64,000 nucleotides of DNA, taken from the NCBI GenBank assembly GCA_947494925.1, contig CANLWS010000008.1, positions 298,394-362,393 of the forward strand, in the 5' to 3' direction. Of the stretch, positions 45,638 to 55,319 are shown piece by piece. A program made the position numbers and the translations under genes. How positions within the stretch are numbered: position 1 is the first letter of the stretch; each line of letters begins with the position of its first letter. The notes under the pieces were generated by a model. It searched no databases, had not been told where the DNA came from, and saw only the letters and a program-made list of their open reading frames with translations. The DNA comes from an uncultured Alteromonadaceae bacterium (GTDB lineage: Bacteria > Pseudomonadota > Gammaproteobacteria > Enterobacterales > Alteromonadaceae).

Positions 45638-46939
45638 TTATTTATGCGTGATCGTGGCCAAGTCCCTAGCAAATAAGCGTGCTGATTCTTCTTCGAGGTT
45701 CTGAACGCTGACTCTTAGGGCATGGGATTCTTGTTCTATATCAAACGAGCTACCAGGCCTTACTAACCAGCCCTTACGTGATAATTCATAAGCAACTGCC
45801 TGACTATCTCCTGTGACAGGTACCCAGACATTCAGTCCGTCTTTAGTGTTGGATACATCAATCTCCTGGAGCGCTAGTGCATCTATCAGCATGTTTCTGC
45901 GCAGCGCACAATTGCGTCTGGATTGTTCAAGATGAGATTGCACTTCTTTGGAAGTCAGGCAGGTGTGCACCAGTGATTGTAAAACCCGGCTGACCCATGA
46001 CATGCCTGGCGCCAGGCGAGTGGAAATTCGTATGACTGTCTCCTTATCCGCAGCAACAAACGCTAAACGCAGGTCAGGGCCAAGGCCTTTAGACACTGAA
46101 CGAAAGACTGCCCAACTGAAGGTTGACTCTGGGATGACGGAGTAGTATTCGCTCACTGCCAATAGCGAAAAGTGGTCATCAATCATAACCAATACATTTG
46201 GGTATTGGGCTAAAACCCGTTGTAAATCTGCAGCGCGATGGGCGGATAAGCTGGCCCCTGTAGGATTGTGAGCTCTGGGTGTGATAAGTACTGCTTGTGC
46301 ACCTTTTTCCAAAACGTTTCGCAAGGCTTCTGGACACATACCAAATTCATCCATGCGCACACCAACTACATTCATCCCTGCGAGGCGCATGGCATTGGCT
46401 GAACTGATGTAACAAGGGTCTTCAATTGCTACCTTGTCACCAGGTAACAAATGGGCGGCCATTAGTCGCTCCATTGCATCTATAGCGCCATTGCTCAAGG
46501 TAATATCAAAGGAGGCTGGACAAATACCCTCAAACCATTGCAGACCATATTGGTAAATGGCAGGCAATATTGTTGCCTCACCGTAAAGATATTGATTGAG
46601 TTCGGTTTGTTTGGCTGCTTTGTTAAGGTCAGGTAACCATTCTTTGCGAGGGCTTCCGTCAGCCAAATCAAATAAGGCCGTTTCCGTCATACCTTCTTGC
46701 TCACCCGCCTTGGGTGCCTGACAAATTCTCGTACCAAGGCGTCCCTGAGTAATTGCAATACCCGCTTTAGCCAGTCTTTGGTAGGCGGAAGATACTGTGT
46801 TTCGGTTAACGCCTTGGTGTTCGGCGAGTTCCCGAACCGAAGGTAACAAATCGCCGGCGACTAATTCACCGCTATTTGCCAATTCCCGAATGGCTTCGAA
46901 AATAGTTTGTGCTGTTTTCCCAGAAATATTGACTTTCAT
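45638..46939 (-). CDS. MocR/PtsJ-type regulator (GntR winged helix fused to aminotransferase fold)
   Basis: 433 residues. A GntR winged helix occupies about 1-75 (LLPSVRELAEHQGVNRNTVSS, then AYQRLAKAGI, then QGRLGTRI), and its first residues (ISGKTAQTIFEAIRELANSG) resemble PtsJ of enterobacteria. A fold-type-I aminotransferase domain fills the rest; the PLP-binding Lys lies in FRSVSKGLGPDLRLAF, and PRAHNPTGAS is the substrate-loop motif. MocR proteins bind PLP, and often an amino compound, and regulate a divergent gene. Here the divergent neighbour is a DapA-family lyase followed by an MFS gene, and repeated TTGTC/ATGACAA elements lie between. Confidence 0.9.
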   Translation of the reverse strand: MKVNISGKTAQTIFEAIRELANSGELVAGDLLPSVRELAEHQGVNRNTVSSAYQRLAKAGIAITQGRLGTRICQAPKAGEQEGMTETALFDLADGSPRKEWLPDLNKAAKQTELNQYLYGEATILPAIYQYGLQWFEGICPASFDITLSNGAIDAMERLMAAHLLPGDKVAIEDPCYISSANAMRLAGMNVVGVRMDEFGMCPEALRNVLEKGAQAVLITPRAHNPTGASLSAHRAADLQRVLAQYPNVLVMIDDHFSLLAVSEYYSVIPESTFSWAVFRSVSKGLGPDLRLAFVAADKETVIRISTRLAPGMSWVSRVLQSLVHTCLTSKEVQSHLEQSRRNCALRRNMLIDALALQEIDVSNTKDGLNVWVPVTGDSQAVAYELSRKGWLVRPGSSFDIEQESHALRVSVQNLEEESARLFARDLATITHK

Positions 46940-46948
46940 TTTTGTCCT

Positions 46949-46998
46949 ATGACAATATTGTCTTTGTCATATGCAAATGTTGTGTCTTGCCATTTGCA
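46949..46998. promoter_or_regulatory. MocR-type operator region between divergent genes
   Basis: Nested symmetric elements: palindrome GACAATATTGTC (46951-46962), inverted arms ATGACAA/TTGTCAT (46949-46955 and 46964-46970), and TGCAAATG-N11-CATTTGCA (46972-46998). They fill the 103-base gap between the MocR gene and the DapA-like gene. Confidence 0.6.
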
Positions 46999-47042
46999 GT
47001 TATTTTTACTGTTAACCGTATTCTAAACAAATAGGAATTCAA

Positions 47043-47936
47043 ATGTTTACTGGATTGTGTGCTTTTCCTCTGACGCCATTTCAAAATGAACGCATTGACT
47101 ATTCTGCGTTTGAACGATTGATGAAAAATTTAACTGACGCCAAGGTCGATTCTATCTGTGCCATGGGGTCGACGGGGCTTTATCCGTATCTTGAGAAAGA
47201 GGAGTTAAGAACAGTTGCAGAGCGGGCTGTTAGCTCTGCCAACGATATTCCCGTTATGGTGGGCATCGGATCCTTACGTACATCAGATGTCTTAAAAAAT
47301 GCTTCGATAGCTCAGCAAGCGGGTGTGAGCGCAGTGTTGCTGGCGCCAGTGTCTTATCATCCTTTATCAGAGACAGAAGTATTTTCCCTTTATGAAAAAG
47401 TTACGGCTGAGCTCTCAGTGCCCCTTTGTGTTTATGAAAACCCTGGAGTCACAAATTTTACGTTCAGCGATGATTTGTACCGGGAAATATCAAGACTCCC
47501 TAACGTATCAGCAATAAAAATTCCCGGGATGCCGTTCGCCACAGAAGAAGGACGCGGGCGATTGGCCCAACTTAGACAAATCGTCCCCGAGTCTGTGTCT
47601 ATCGGAGTAAGCGGTGACAAGTTTGGTGTCGCCGGCATGCGAGCGGGTTGTGATACCTGGCTTTCTGTACTGGGAGGATTATTTCCGCGCACGGTAATGC
47701 GACTGATCCGGCAAGTGAATTCTGAACAGGCAGAGCTTGCAACACAGACATCTGAACAACTAGAAGACTTATGGCAATTGTTTATACGAAATAAAGGCGG
47801 TTTGCGTGTAATGGCCACTGCAGCAGAAATTCTTGGTTACACACAGGAAAACTGTTTGCCGCATCCATTAAGTCCCTTGCAAGGAGAAGACAGGACATCA
47901 TTGGAAAGTGTTCTTGCGATGAAACTGTTGGATTAA
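47043..47936 (+). CDS. DapA-family (dihydrodipicolinate synthase/N-acetylneuraminate lyase) aldolase
   Basis: 297 residues, a TIM barrel of the class-I aldolase type. Key residues are present: GSTGLYPYLEKEE (family GxxGE region), Tyr in VYENPG, and the Schiff-base Lys in VSAIKIPGMP. It is probably not the lysine-biosynthetic DapA: it stands next to a MocR regulator and an MFS transporter instead of a lysine cluster, and the substrate-contact segments differ. It may cleave or form a 2-oxo acid in a catabolic route. AGGAA lies a few bases before the ATG. The MFS gene begins about 20 bases later, so the two form an operon. Confidence 0.88.
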   Translation: MFTGLCAFPLTPFQNERIDYSAFERLMKNLTDAKVDSICAMGSTGLYPYLEKEELRTVAERAVSSANDIPVMVGIGSLRTSDVLKNASIAQQAGVSAVLLAPVSYHPLSETEVFSLYEKVTAELSVPLCVYENPGVTNFTFSDDLYREISRLPNVSAIKIPGMPFATEEGRGRLAQLRQIVPESVSIGVSGDKFGVAGMRAGCDTWLSVLGGLFPRTVMRLIRQVNSEQAELATQTSEQLEDLWQLFIRNKGGLRVMATAAEILGYTQENCLPHPLSPLQGEDRTSLESVLAMKLLD

Positions 47937-47956
47937 AAATAGATGAATTGTCGATC

Positions 47957-49150
47957 ATGATTAAAGCAGGCTGGGCAAGGCTGAACGGATGTCCGCCGCT
48001 AGCAATCTATGTGATGGCGGCAACGCTCGCGAGGATGGCAACAGGTGGATCAGCCGTCGCAATTATTCTGCTTTCCCGGGAGTATGGTGCAAGCGGAAAA
48101 GTTGCAGGCCTGTTGGCCGCCTGTCTGACCGCACCACATTTGTTTGGGCCTGTATTTGGACGTTGGCTGGACAGAGCTGTCGATCCTCGACTATTGCTGC
48201 TGGTAGCGGCGTTTTGCTACAGCGTTTTTTTTCAGCTGACAATAAAGGGCTTTGATTGGCAGGCGCAGTGGTTGATTGCTTTTTCACTCCTGCTGTGTGG
48301 AACCTGTAGCTCCTTTTTGATGGGAGGGATGAGTACACAGCTAACCAGCTTAGTCGGACCTCAGATAGAAATAAGGCGAAAAGCGCAAGGTTGGGACACT
48401 ATTACCTATGGTATAGGTACGACGCTCGGTCCTATGCTAATCGCATTGTTGTCGGTGCGGTATTCGACAAATTCAGCGGTTAGCCTGCTCATGCTGTTTC
48501 CGATTCTCGCGGGCATGCTTGTCTTGCTTTTGCCTGTTCCTGCAAAAAAATCACACCGACTGACTTGCGAGATCCCTGGAATCTGGCAAATCGCCAGCAT
48601 GTTCCGCACATCTGGCCCCTTGAAAAAAACAATCAGCATGACGTCAGGTGCTGCATTCAGTGTCGCGGCACTTCCCGTGTTGGCCGTTTATCTTGGTGAG
48701 AGCTGGCAAAGCAGCAAGGAAAGCGGTGCTTACCTGGTGACATGTTACGGCATTGGAAGTTTGTGTGGTGCGTTAGTGATAATGGTAAAACCATTAAGAG
48801 GCGAAGCGCTAACACTTCTTAACAAAGTGGGCTTATTACTTTTAAGCACACTTATTGCGGTTACTCTTAGTCAATCCTATGTCGCCGGGCTGTTTACCTA
48901 TTGGTTATGCGGTGCTGTAAACTCTTTGTTTTTTGCGGTCACCCTGGCAGCAAGAAGTGACTACGCACCAGCAAACGGAGCTGCTCAGATATACATGTGG
49001 GTGGCTGCTGCAAAAATCAGCGCGGCATCATTGGGCGCGCTAGCTGCGGGTTTTTGGGTAGACGAATCAGTGAAATTACCGCTTGTTTTTGTCTCTATGG
49101 TGTTTGCTTTCATTATATTACTTTGTTTCTGGAGACCAAAACAAAAATAG
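47957..49150 (+). CDS. Major facilitator superfamily transporter
   Basis: About 397 residues and twelve hydrophobic segments. ATG 47957 is chosen over the in-frame TTG 47948. MFS features include the loop GRWLDRAVDP between helices 2 and 3, where the motif GxxxDR lies, and a basic central loop (PAKKSHRLTC). Drug/metabolite exporters of the YbfB or Bcr type look similar, but the substrate cannot be read. It follows the DapA-family gene by 20 bases and converges with motX. Together with the MocR regulator the set would sense, convert and move one compound. Confidence 0.85.
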   Translation: MIKAGWARLNGCPPLAIYVMAATLARMATGGSAVAIILLSREYGASGKVAGLLAACLTAPHLFGPVFGRWLDRAVDPRLLLLVAAFCYSVFFQLTIKGFDWQAQWLIAFSLLLCGTCSSFLMGGMSTQLTSLVGPQIEIRRKAQGWDTITYGIGTTLGPMLIALLSVRYSTNSAVSLLMLFPILAGMLVLLLPVPAKKSHRLTCEIPGIWQIASMFRTSGPLKKTISMTSGAAFSVAALPVLAVYLGESWQSSKESGAYLVTCYGIGSLCGALVIMVKPLRGEALTLLNKVGLLLLSTLIAVTLSQSYVAGLFTYWLCGAVNSLFFAVTLAARSDYAPANGAAQIYMWVAAAKISAASLGALAAGFWVDESVKLPLVFVSMVFAFIILLCFWRPKQK

Positions 49151-49189
49151 CGACATTAGAATCGACTTAGTTACACTGATATAGGATGG

Positions 49190-49822
49190 TCAAGTATCCA
49201 AGGGACGCCGCGCATTGCGCACGGCCTTGGGGTGCATCAGTACTTCCAGTTCGTCCAGACAATTAGCGATCTTGGCATGTTGGTCTTTATCAGCGGTTAT
49301 AGCATTGTATAGCCAATGGTAAATGTCTTCGTAATCATAAGGGCTGCCGTGCCCATCGATAAATAATTCCGCCAGTTGTATTTGAGCCTTAAGATTCCCC
49401 AGTGCTGACGACTCCCTTAAAAATATGACTGCCTGCTGCTTGTCCATTTGCACCAACTTACCCTGTGCATAGTAGCGACCAAGTTGTTCAAGTGCTGCTG
49501 GTAGTCCTTGCTCGGCGGCCTGGCGCATATAGTTCACGCCGCGCTCCGGGTTCGCTTCAACGCAAACACCCCATGCCAGCATGTCGCCCCACAAAAATTG
49601 GTAAGCTGGGATTTTCAATGTCTGTGCACGGGCTTCGATGTCCTGGACTAACTGACATTTGTCCAGAACAACCTGGCTAAGGTGCTCGTTACGATCAATT
49701 AATCGAATGAGTTCATCCTGGCTATATAGTTGCACAGCCCTGAGCTCTTCTGCCGCACGGGATGAAACAGAAAAAAGGCCACTGGCAGCAAGTGCGATAA
49801 GCAATATCATTCGGGTCGACAT
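49190..49822 (-). CDS. motX: Flagellar motor protein MotX (Sel1 repeats)
   Basis: ATG 49822 has GGAA six bases upstream and opens the signal peptide (STRMILLIALAASGLFSVSSRA), giving about 210 residues, the length of Vibrio MotX. The body has Sel1-type repeats; LYSQDELIRLIDRNEHL, DKCQLVQDIEARA, WGDMLAWGVCVEANPE and QGLPAALEQLGRYYAQG match MotX closely. MotX forms the periplasmic T ring with MotY and holds the PomA/PomB stators of sodium-driven polar flagella. Longer in-frame starts to 49939 lack support. It is not beside other flagellar genes and stands between an MFS gene and a DNA glycosylase. Confidence 0.9.
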   Translation of the reverse strand: MSTRMILLIALAASGLFSVSSRAAEELRAVQLYSQDELIRLIDRNEHLSQVVLDKCQLVQDIEARAQTLKIPAYQFLWGDMLAWGVCVEANPERGVNYMRQAAEQGLPAALEQLGRYYAQGKLVQMDKQQAVIFLRESSALGNLKAQIQLAELFIDGHGSPYDYEDIYHWLYNAITADKDQHAKIANCLDELEVLMHPKAVRNARRPLDT

Positions 49823-49918
49823 GATTGGATTCCGGATAAAGATGATTTTCATGTTAAGTTTATCGACAGTGAATAATTTTTCTAGAACTTTTCGAAAGTG
49901 ACTCAAAGGATTAACAGA

Positions 49919-50620
49919 ATGCACAGGCAAATTTTGCAAGATCTACTCGAATTGGCTAACCCTGAAGATGCGAAAGGAGCGAAACGATTTTTTAAGGCTG
50001 AACCAGGAGGTTATGCTCAAGGTGATACTTTTTTAGGGATCCGTGCACCTGTGATTAAGCAGCTGGTGAAAACATATCGACAAACCGAATTGACAGAATT
50101 GGTAGCCTTGCTTGGGAGTCGTTACCACGAGGCTCGACATCTGGCTTTGTCACTGATGGTTTATCAGTTTGAACGGTCAAAAGAACCGCTTCGTTCAGAG
50201 ATTTATCATACTTATCTTGCCAATACGGAACATGTCAACAATTGGGATCTTGTGGATTGTTCTTGTTATAAAATTGTCGGAGCCTACCTGATAGATAAAC
50301 CTCGTGATGTACTTTATCGACTTGTTGAATCAGATTCACTTTGGGAGCGACGCATTGCGATGGTGGCAACATACTGGCTTATTAAAAATAATCAGTTTGA
50401 CGACACCCTTAAACTTGCAACATTGTTATTGGATGACAAGCATGATCTGATGCATAAAGCGGTGGGATGGATGCTCCGTGAAATGGGCAATCGAAATCAA
50501 CACTTGTTAATCAACTTTCTCGCGGAAAACTATGACGCCATGCCTCGGACAGCCTTGCGATATGCGATCGAAAAGTTTCCTAAGCCCACCAGAGATAAAT
50601 ACCTGAAAGGAGAATTTTAA
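49919..50620 (+). CDS. AlkD-type DNA alkylation repair glycosylase
   Basis: ATG 49919 is favoured by AAAGGA eight bases upstream; GTG 49898 is possible. About 233 residues of HEAT-like helical repeats. Family motifs include FLGIRAPVIKQLVK, HLALSLMVYQF, VNNWDLVDCSCYKIVG, SDSLWERRIAMVATYWLI, and the final HDLMHKAVGWMLREMGNR. AlkD glycosylases remove 3- and 7-alkylpurines without base flipping. The Trp and Asp residues of the NNWDLVD segment correspond to the catalytic cleft. Monocistronic, divergent from motX with a 96-base gap. Confidence 0.88.
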   Translation: MHRQILQDLLELANPEDAKGAKRFFKAEPGGYAQGDTFLGIRAPVIKQLVKTYRQTELTELVALLGSRYHEARHLALSLMVYQFERSKEPLRSEIYHTYLANTEHVNNWDLVDCSCYKIVGAYLIDKPRDVLYRLVESDSLWERRIAMVATYWLIKNNQFDDTLKLATLLLDDKHDLMHKAVGWMLREMGNRNQHLLINFLAENYDAMPRTALRYAIEKFPKPTRDKYLKGEF

Positions 50621-50649
50621 TTTGTTGGTCAGTAGTTGAGTGCGAGGTG

Positions 50650-50886
50650 TTAAGTGTGGGTCAGAGCTGATTGTATAATTTGTGCATGTTCCGCCAGGTC
50701 ATGACCAAGATCCGTTAAATACCCCCCATCTGGTAAACTGATTATCCCTTTTTCGTGCAGTCTTTTAGCAGCGCTTATCACTTCAGGGGCGGCGTCGTTA
50801 TGAATTTTAAGGCCTTGCATCAGGCTTTTATCTGGAAATTTCAGGATCAGATTGAGTTCTTGGGTCAGCTCGGAATTAAATGGCAT
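50650..50886 (-). CDS. TIGR02647-family small protein
   Basis: 78 residues with the ATG at 50886, supported by GAGGAA seven bases upstream. The sequence PFNSELTQELNLILKF, LKIHNDAAPEVISAAKRL, HEKGIISLPDGGYLTDLG, then EHAQ matches my recollection of the TIGR02647 family of short conserved gammaproteobacterial proteins, which has no established function. A winged-helix-like layout (helix, helix, LPDGGYLTDLG hairpin) suggests possible nucleic-acid binding. No signal peptide. Confidence 0.8.
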   Translation of the reverse strand: MPFNSELTQELNLILKFPDKSLMQGLKIHNDAAPEVISAAKRLHEKGIISLPDGGYLTDLGHDLAEHAQIIQSALTHT

Positions 50887-51409
50887 AGAGATTTTCCTCA
50901 GGATTGTCGTCAAACATTTCGGCATCAGCTGAACTTTTCAATTCAACGAGTGACCGTCTTGACACTACAAGTATTTCTGACTATTTCGCCCCGCTATTCA
51001 CAGGGAGAAAATGAATAATATACAAAAATTATATAAATGTACTGATAGCTTTACTAATTGAAATGCGATTAGTGTTCGCCGCTCTCGTCGATGTTGCTTT
51101 ATCACAACAATTAACTGTGAGTAAAAAGTTACACCTGATGGTAACGCCTCCAACTAGTTGTTTTTAAGATTACTCTGGTTCAGTTTTAAATACAAAAACT
51201 TAACACCGCCCTGTTACAAAAATTATATATTTTTAGCCCTCAAATTAGCATACGTGAACCTATACCACTGTCGTCTCATTAAGACAGTCTGAAGAAAAGA
51301 AAACGCATATAAATCAACGCTTAGGAGGAATAATTGAATTGGTCAGAAAAGCGACTTTTATATCTGCAATCCTATAATTAGTAGTCCGTGAACAAAAGGA
51401 GAAACGGAT
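50887..51409. other. 523-base leader/intergenic region with two tiny reading frames
   Basis: No full gene. Two short frames have good ribosome binding sites: ATG 51011-51061 (16 codons, GGGAG four bases upstream) and TTG 51334-51381 (15 codons, TTAGGAGGA five bases upstream). The second ends 28 bases before the large unknown gene and could be a leader peptide. The rest is AT-rich. Confidence 0.4.
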
Positions 51410-53668
51410 ATGATTAGGTTCAAAACGGATGTAAAACTACAACTGGAATTAAGCGAAGGAGATCCCGCCGACAATCTGCCTGGCGTCAGCATTTTTGTGC
51501 TGGACAATAACGACAAAGTCCTATGCAAGTCTGATGCTGAAAATGGTGCTCAAATCAAACTTCCTGCCAAAGCACTTAATGCTTCTGAACGTGTACTTGT
51601 GACACGTTTGACTGAAGAGTTAGACGCCGATGCACTCGCCACGGCGCAGTCTTTATCCCGCAGTTACCTCGCCAGAGTTGACAATACTACTAATCAGCTA
51701 CAGTTAAGCCGCAGAAGATGGGAGCAGTGGCTCCCGCTATTTCAGATTTGTGTGGATGGCAATGTGCGTAAATGTTGGTCCTGGCCGGTGATACGCCAGG
51801 CGCAACTTGACCTGCGACGGATATTTTCGAATAACATTAGCGTAAATCTGGCACGAACCAACCTGTTTGATTCGGAAAACACCGCCTTGGTGCCTTCAGC
51901 GACAAGTGATCTGACCTTGTTTCCACTTTATCGATGTCGACCTGTGTGTGAAGGTATTGTTGAGGTCTACGAGCGAATTTGTTGTACGCGCATCTTTATC
52001 GACCCACCATTTCTTGAAGAAATCTGTGAAATATTGAAAGGACGACTGAGGGAGGTCCCCGATTTTCCTATTCCACCTCCTGTACTAAGCAGAACAGCGA
52101 AGATCCCGGATATACCTTTTGCGGCAAGAAATCTGTTTAATAAAGGTGCTATTGATCCTGTCAATGCGAATGCCGCGGCAGATCTCAACGCGATTTCATC
52201 CTTGTCTTTTGAGCAGGCCCAGGAATATGTGCAGGCCAGGCCTTACCTATTACACTTGATACACAGCTGTGGCGAACCCGTTCGCAGAGGTGCCAGTGCT
52301 ATTGGGATCAGCGGTGAATTTAGTATTTGTTATACCGCATCTCCCTATTTTATCGTCAGACCAAACACCATTTGCCGCCGTGAAGTGGCATATCGCGTAT
52401 CCCAGTTAACATCTTCTGGGCTGAGAGTTATTTATGACGGTGTTGCGTCAGGGAACTGGTTTGACCCCGATGATAGTGTGACATTGGACAGCTACGACCC
52501 ATTGGCAATTGCCTGTGATCCTCCTAACACTGTGCCAGGACCGGATGGTGCTTATGTAGCTTTGGCACAAATAGGCAGCACTGACAGTGTAGAGCTGGAG
52601 AGCCCAGATCAGTCCAGTGCCTTTTCAGTAGCGGGGCCACCACTTCCGGCAAATGCTGGTCTGGCATTCCCAGATTCAGATTTTGCAGCAGCAAAAGGGC
52701 AGAAGAAAAATCTGAATTGGGGTGGTGTTTTGCCTATCTTGCTTGATTTCTCTAAAGGTATGGAAGCGACCGTTGCCGAGTACTATCGTATCAGTATTGT
52801 TCGGGCTAATAGTGCAGGTGCTCCAATTGAATCTACCCGACAATATCTGGATGATGCAGTGACCTGGTTTTACAATGATCCTGTGCTTGTCGGAACTGAT
52901 CTGACAGTGGAGAAACGTTCTTTGCATTTAACTAATACAACGGATCCGACTTTCCACAAGATACCCTACGACAAGCTTATTCCTTCGGATGCTGAGTATC
53001 GCCCGAATCAATATCATGGCTTTGTGGATACCACAGATTTTAATGGTGGGGTGGGGCGTCATTTGCTCACAGTGGAAATCTATGACGCTAGCTTTAACCG
53101 GGTTATACCCAATGCTGCATTTGGTGTAACTGGTGATGTGGCGGAGGCTTTTTCTTACGAAACCTGGAACGATCCTTTATTCACCACATCAGTGCCATTT
53201 GGGGCCTTAACGCATTTGTTTTGGTGGGATAACCGCCCCCTTGTTACTGTAATCGAGGATCTAAGAAAAAATGGCAGCGCCAGTGCCGAGGAATGCCAGT
53301 TTCTACAAAAAGAATCTGGTGACAGTGATGCTTCCTTTAGCAGTGGTTTCAGGGCTTACCATCCACAACACGACAGTGACATTGACTTCATGTTTAGTTG
53401 GCAACTCAAATGGAAGCGTGGTCTTGGCGGTGCTCAAGATACTCTCGATTCCGGCATTCAGAGTGAAGGATTTGGTACTGACCCTAAAGTCAGTGCCTCC
53501 GAATTATTTTCGGTGATGCTGAATCAAGGGCTAGCCGCTGGGGAAAGTAATTCTAAATGTACCTTTAGTCTACTTTTATCTGCTGGTGCTAAAACGTGGA
53601 ACGGTAGCAGTTATCTGTACCCCAATTCAGTGCGGGACGTAGCTTCATTTGCACTAGATATTAGCTGA
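51410..53668 (+). CDS. Large cysteine-rich protein of unknown function
   Basis: 752 residues, no signal peptide, no transmembrane helix, AAAAGGAGAAACGG before the ATG. The first 70 residues (DNLPGVSIFVLDNNDK) resemble a carboxypeptidase-regulatory or Ig-like beta sandwich. About residues 105-230 are Cys-rich: ICVDGNVRKCWSW, YRCRPVCEGIVEVYERICCT and EEICEI, a pattern I vaguely recall from uncharacterised proteins of other bacteria. Further Cys occur at HSCGEP, ICYTA, TICRRE, ACDPPN. The C-terminal half is beta-rich with ions/Asp loops and no known catalytic motif. A rho-independent terminator follows, and a possible leader peptide precedes it. Function unknown; it may be a structural or secreted element exported by an unrecognised route. 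Confidence 0.7.
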   Translation: MIRFKTDVKLQLELSEGDPADNLPGVSIFVLDNNDKVLCKSDAENGAQIKLPAKALNASERVLVTRLTEELDADALATAQSLSRSYLARVDNTTNQLQLSRRRWEQWLPLFQICVDGNVRKCWSWPVIRQAQLDLRRIFSNNISVNLARTNLFDSENTALVPSATSDLTLFPLYRCRPVCEGIVEVYERICCTRIFIDPPFLEEICEILKGRLREVPDFPIPPPVLSRTAKIPDIPFAARNLFNKGAIDPVNANAAADLNAISSLSFEQAQEYVQARPYLLHLIHSCGEPVRRGASAIGISGEFSICYTASPYFIVRPNTICRREVAYRVSQLTSSGLRVIYDGVASGNWFDPDDSVTLDSYDPLAIACDPPNTVPGPDGAYVALAQIGSTDSVELESPDQSSAFSVAGPPLPANAGLAFPDSDFAAAKGQKKNLNWGGVLPILLDFSKGMEATVAEYYRISIVRANSAGAPIESTRQYLDDAVTWFYNDPVLVGTDLTVEKRSLHLTNTTDPTFHKIPYDKLIPSDAEYRPNQYHGFVDTTDFNGGVGRHLLTVEIYDASFNRVIPNAAFGVTGDVAEAFSYETWNDPLFTTSVPFGALTHLFWWDNRPLVTVIEDLRKNGSASAEECQFLQKESGDSDASFSSGFRAYHPQHDSDIDFMFSWQLKWKRGLGGAQDTLDSGIQSEGFGTDPKVSASELFSVMLNQGLAAGESNSKCTFSLLLSAGAKTWNGSSYLYPNSVRDVASFALDIS

Positions 53669-53701
53669 ACATAAATAATTAGAGAGTTAAGGATAACTGA
53701 T

Positions 53702-53729
53702 AAAAGCGGGCCAACGGGCTCGTTTTTTT
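53702..53729 (+). terminator. Rho-independent terminator
   Basis: CGGGCC-AACG-GGCTCG forms a six-pair stem with one G-U pair, extended by flanking A-T pairs, and ends in a run of seven T. It lies 34 bases after the 752-residue gene. Confidence 0.8.
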
Positions 53730-53818
53730 ATTAAATCTGCAAACTAAAGCATGACTACCCTCGTATCTCTCTCTCTTGACGTTTATAATCCTCCTATCAA
53801 TACGGATTGCCCTTCAAT

Positions 53819-55294
53819 ATGAAATACAAAGACTTACGTGATTTTATCGACAAGCTTGAAGAGAAAGGCTTGCTCAAACGTGTGACCCAGGAAATCGATC
53901 CTGATCTGGAAATGACTGAAATTGCTGACAGGACTCTGCGTGCTGGTGGCCCTGCGATCTTGTTCGAAAACCCTAAAGGTTATTCTGTTCCAGTGTTGGC
54001 GAACTTGTTCGGTACACCTGAACGCGTGGCTTTGGGGATGGGGCAGGAATCCGTTGAGTCGCTAAGGGAAGTGGGAAAATTACTCGCGTACCTGAAAGAG
54101 CCGGAGCCACCCAAAGGTATTAAAGATTTGTGGGAAAAGTTGCCGGTATTGAAGCAAGTCCTGAATATGCCGGCCAAAGAAGTGAAGAAAGCGCCATGCC
54201 AGCAGGTAGTGTTGAGTGGAGATGACGTTGATTTGTCCAGGTTACCCATTCAACGTTGCTGGCCTGGAGATGCGGCTCCCTTAATCACCTGGGGGCTAAC
54301 GGTCACGCGTGGACCCCACAAAAAGCGTCAAAACCTGGGTATTTATCGCCAGCAGGTTCTGGGTAAAAATAAAGTGATTATGCGTTGGCTGTCACATCGT
54401 GGAGGGGCCCTGGACTTCAAAGAATTTTGTCAGACTCATCCGGGCGAAAACTATCCAGTGTCAGTTGCGCTGGGGGCAGACCCTGCAACCATATTGGGCG
54501 CAGTTACTCCTGTTCCAGACACGCTTTCAGAGTATGCCTTCGCTGGTTTGTTGCGTGGTGATAAAACTGAGGTGGTCAAATCCATAAGCAATGACTTACA
54601 GGTTCCGGCCACTACAGAAATCGTATTAGAAGGTTATATTGCTCCGGGAGAGACCGCGCCAGAAGGTCCCTATGGCGATCACACTGGCTATTACAATGAA
54701 GTTGATGACTTCCCGGTGTTCACTGTCACCCACATAACTCATCGAACAGATCCGATTTATCATTCGACCTATACCGGACGACCGCCTGATGAACCTGCCA
54801 TCCTAGGTGTGGCATTGAACGAAGTCTTTGTACCGATTTTGCAAAAGCAATTTCCGGAAATTACTGATTTCTATCTGCCACCAGAAGGATGCTCCTACAG
54901 GTTGGCAGTGGTAACCATGAAAAAGCAATATCCGGGCCATGCTAAACGAGTAATGATGGGAGTCTGGTCATTCCTGCGCCAATTTATGTATACAAAATTT
55001 GTGGTGGTCTGTGATGACGATATTAACGCCCGGGATTGGCAAGATGTCATCTGGGCGATAACAACCAGAATGGATCCCGCCAGGGATACAACCCTGATAG
55101 AAAACACACCCATTGATTATCTAGATTTTGCATCACCGGTTTCTGGACTTGGTTCCAAAATGGGAATGGATGCGACCAATAAATTGCCAGGCGAAACAGA
55201 CCGAGAATGGGGTGAACCCATTGTGATGGACCCACAGGTAAAAGAAAAAATAGACAATCTGTGGGATGAACTAGACTTAATGCCAAAGGCATAA
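53819..55294 (+). CDS. ubiD: 4-hydroxy-3-polyprenylbenzoate decarboxylase UbiD
   Basis: 491 residues starting at ATG 53819, matching the family start [14 protein letters not shown]; the ORF extends four codons 5' without support. Full-length UbiD: decarboxylates 4-hydroxy-3-polyprenylbenzoate in ubiquinone synthesis using prenylated FMN (EC 4.1.1.98). Motifs: [43 protein letters not shown], and the catalytic-site [14 protein letters not shown] with its Glu residues. The flavin reductase gene fre follows 25 bases later, the same order as in enterobacteria. Confidence 0.96.
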   Translation: MKYKDLRDFIDKLEEKGLLKRVTQEIDPDLEMTEIADRTLRAGGPAILFENPKGYSVPVLANLFGTPERVALGMGQESVESLREVGKLLAYLKEPEPPKGIKDLWEKLPVLKQVLNMPAKEVKKAPCQQVVLSGDDVDLSRLPIQRCWPGDAAPLITWGLTVTRGPHKKRQNLGIYRQQVLGKNKVIMRWLSHRGGALDFKEFCQTHPGENYPVSVALGADPATILGAVTPVPDTLSEYAFAGLLRGDKTEVVKSISNDLQVPATTEIVLEGYIAPGETAPEGPYGDHTGYYNEVDDFPVFTVTHITHRTDPIYHSTYTGRPPDEPAILGVALNEVFVPILQKQFPEITDFYLPPEGCSYRLAVVTMKKQYPGHAKRVMMGVWSFLRQFMYTKFVVVCDDDINARDWQDVIWAITTRMDPARDTTLIENTPIDYLDFASPVSGLGSKMGMDATNKLPGETDREWGEPIVMDPQVKEKIDNLWDELDLMPKA

Positions 55295-55319
55295 TAAAGA
55301 TAAGAGTAACACTCAGGCT

